Origin: Aquificaceae bacterium
GTDB lineage: Bacteria > Aquificota > Aquificia > Aquificales > Aquificaceae
Direction of reading: 5' to 3'
Assembly (NCBI GenBank): GCA_015492115.1
Contig: WGFS01000053.1
Coordinates: 1-5,557, forward strand
DNA length: 5,557 bases
Numbering within the stretch: position 1 is the first letter of the stretch; each line of letters begins with the position of its first letter. A program made the position numbers and the translations under genes. The notes beneath the pieces were generated by a model. That model did no database searches. It was not told the origin of the DNA and was given only the letters and a program-made list of their open reading frames with translations. Of this stretch, positions 5,162 to 5,557 are shown in pieces.

Positions 5162-5557
5162 AGCTCTCGTTGGCGTGATCATGGGCAGTATCTCAGACTG
5201 GGAGCACATGAAAGGGGCGGTTGAGATACTTGAGGAGTTCGGTGTGCCCCACGAAAAGAAAGTGGTTTCAGCTCACAGGACACCCGAGCTCATGTATGAG
5301 TATGCCAGCACGGCTGAGGAGAGAGGTCTTGAGGTCATAATAGCGGGCGCGGGTGGCTCAGCCCACCTCCCGGGCATGGTCGCCTCTCTCACAACCCTTC
5401 CTGTCATAGGCGTCCCCGTTCCCTCCAGGCACCTCTCGGGTCTTGACTCCCTCTACTCCATAGTCCAGATGCCGGCTGGAATACCCGTCGCCACGGTTGC
5501 GATAGGGAACTCAACGAACGCGGGGCTCTTAGCTCTTAGGATACTCTCCATAAAGCA
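5154..5557 (+). CDS. purE: N5-carboxyaminoimidazole ribonucleotide mutase PurE (class I), N-terminal part
   Basis: PurE converts N5-CAIR (made by PurK) to CAIR in cytoplasmic de novo purine synthesis. The frame starts at ATG 5154 and runs off the right edge after 134 full codons; full-length proteins are about 160-170 residues, so a short C-terminal part is missing. Motifs are VIMGSISDWEHM (8-19) for the phosphate end of the substrate, VVSAHRTPE (37-45) with the class I histidine at 41, AGAGGSAHLPGM (64-75), and SGLDSLYSIVQMPAGIPVATVAIG (95-118). The SAHRTP histidine and the SAHLPG loop fit the bacterial mutase rather than the class II carboxylase. It diverges from the kinase gene across 15 bp and has no clear Shine-Dalgarno site. 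Nothing ties it functionally to the division genes; the adjacency looks like genome compaction. Confidence 0.96.
   Translation, partial: MEKALVGVIMGSISDWEHMKGAVEILEEFGVPHEKKVVSAHRTPELMYEYASTAEERGLEVIIAGAGGSAHLPGMVASLTTLPVIGVPVPSRHLSGLDSLYSIVQMPAGIPVATVAIGNSTNAGLLALRILSIK

Noticed and set aside
5139..5165. A minus-strand promoter for the kinase-fts run (TATATC or GAAAAT near the GTG)
   Set aside because: At most four of six bases match a -10, no -35 is found at a suitable distance, and the spacing to the GTG is poor.
4957..5178. Plus-strand open frame across the kinase start and the purE start
   Set aside because: It overlaps purE in another frame and the kinase antisense, and its hydrophobic, Ser-rich translation shows no motif.

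Overview
The window is a compact slice of a bacterial division and cell-wall (dcw) cluster. Six genes read leftward on the minus strand. In transcription order they are a small predicted protein kinase, murB, ddl, ftsQ, ftsA and ftsZ, the last cut by the left edge. One gene, purE, reads rightward and is cut by the right edge. Gaps between neighbours are 15 nt or less and one pair overlaps by 38 nt, so no stretch of 300 bases lacks a gene. I see no RNA gene, mobile element, CRISPR array, long repeat or terminator.

The organism is a bacterium with both FtsZ/FtsA division and peptidoglycan synthesis. Arginine is mostly AGG/AGA, isoleucine is mostly ATA, coding strands are purine-rich, and the proteins are short and rich in charged residues. 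Together with the short murB-ddl-ftsQ-ftsA-ftsZ string, this suggests a thermophile, most likely of the Aquificota (Aquifex/Hydrogenobacter type). That placement is inferred from style and remembered resemblance, not from a search.

Right end (about 5100-5557): purE (purine synthesis) and the kinase gene diverge from start codons only 15 bp apart. This gap holds a perfect TATAAT facing purE, placed so that purE mRNA may begin at or next to its ATG. Middle (2836-5138): the kinase, then MurB, which makes UDP-MurNAc, and Ddl, which makes the D-Ala-D-Ala dipeptide. Left (1-2821): FtsQ (membrane divisome protein), FtsA (actin-like membrane tether) and FtsZ (tubulin-like ring protein). The layout would couple precursor supply to division.

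Start sites deserve attention. The four upstream genes use GTG or TTG, whereas ftsA and ftsZ use ATG, and ftsZ has the best Shine-Dalgarno site. For ftsQ and ddl the start supported by the ribosome site and the protein family lies inside the longest open frame. The least expected gene is the kinase at the head of the cluster, which keeps the ATP-site lysine and a DFE metal motif but has an unusual catalytic loop.
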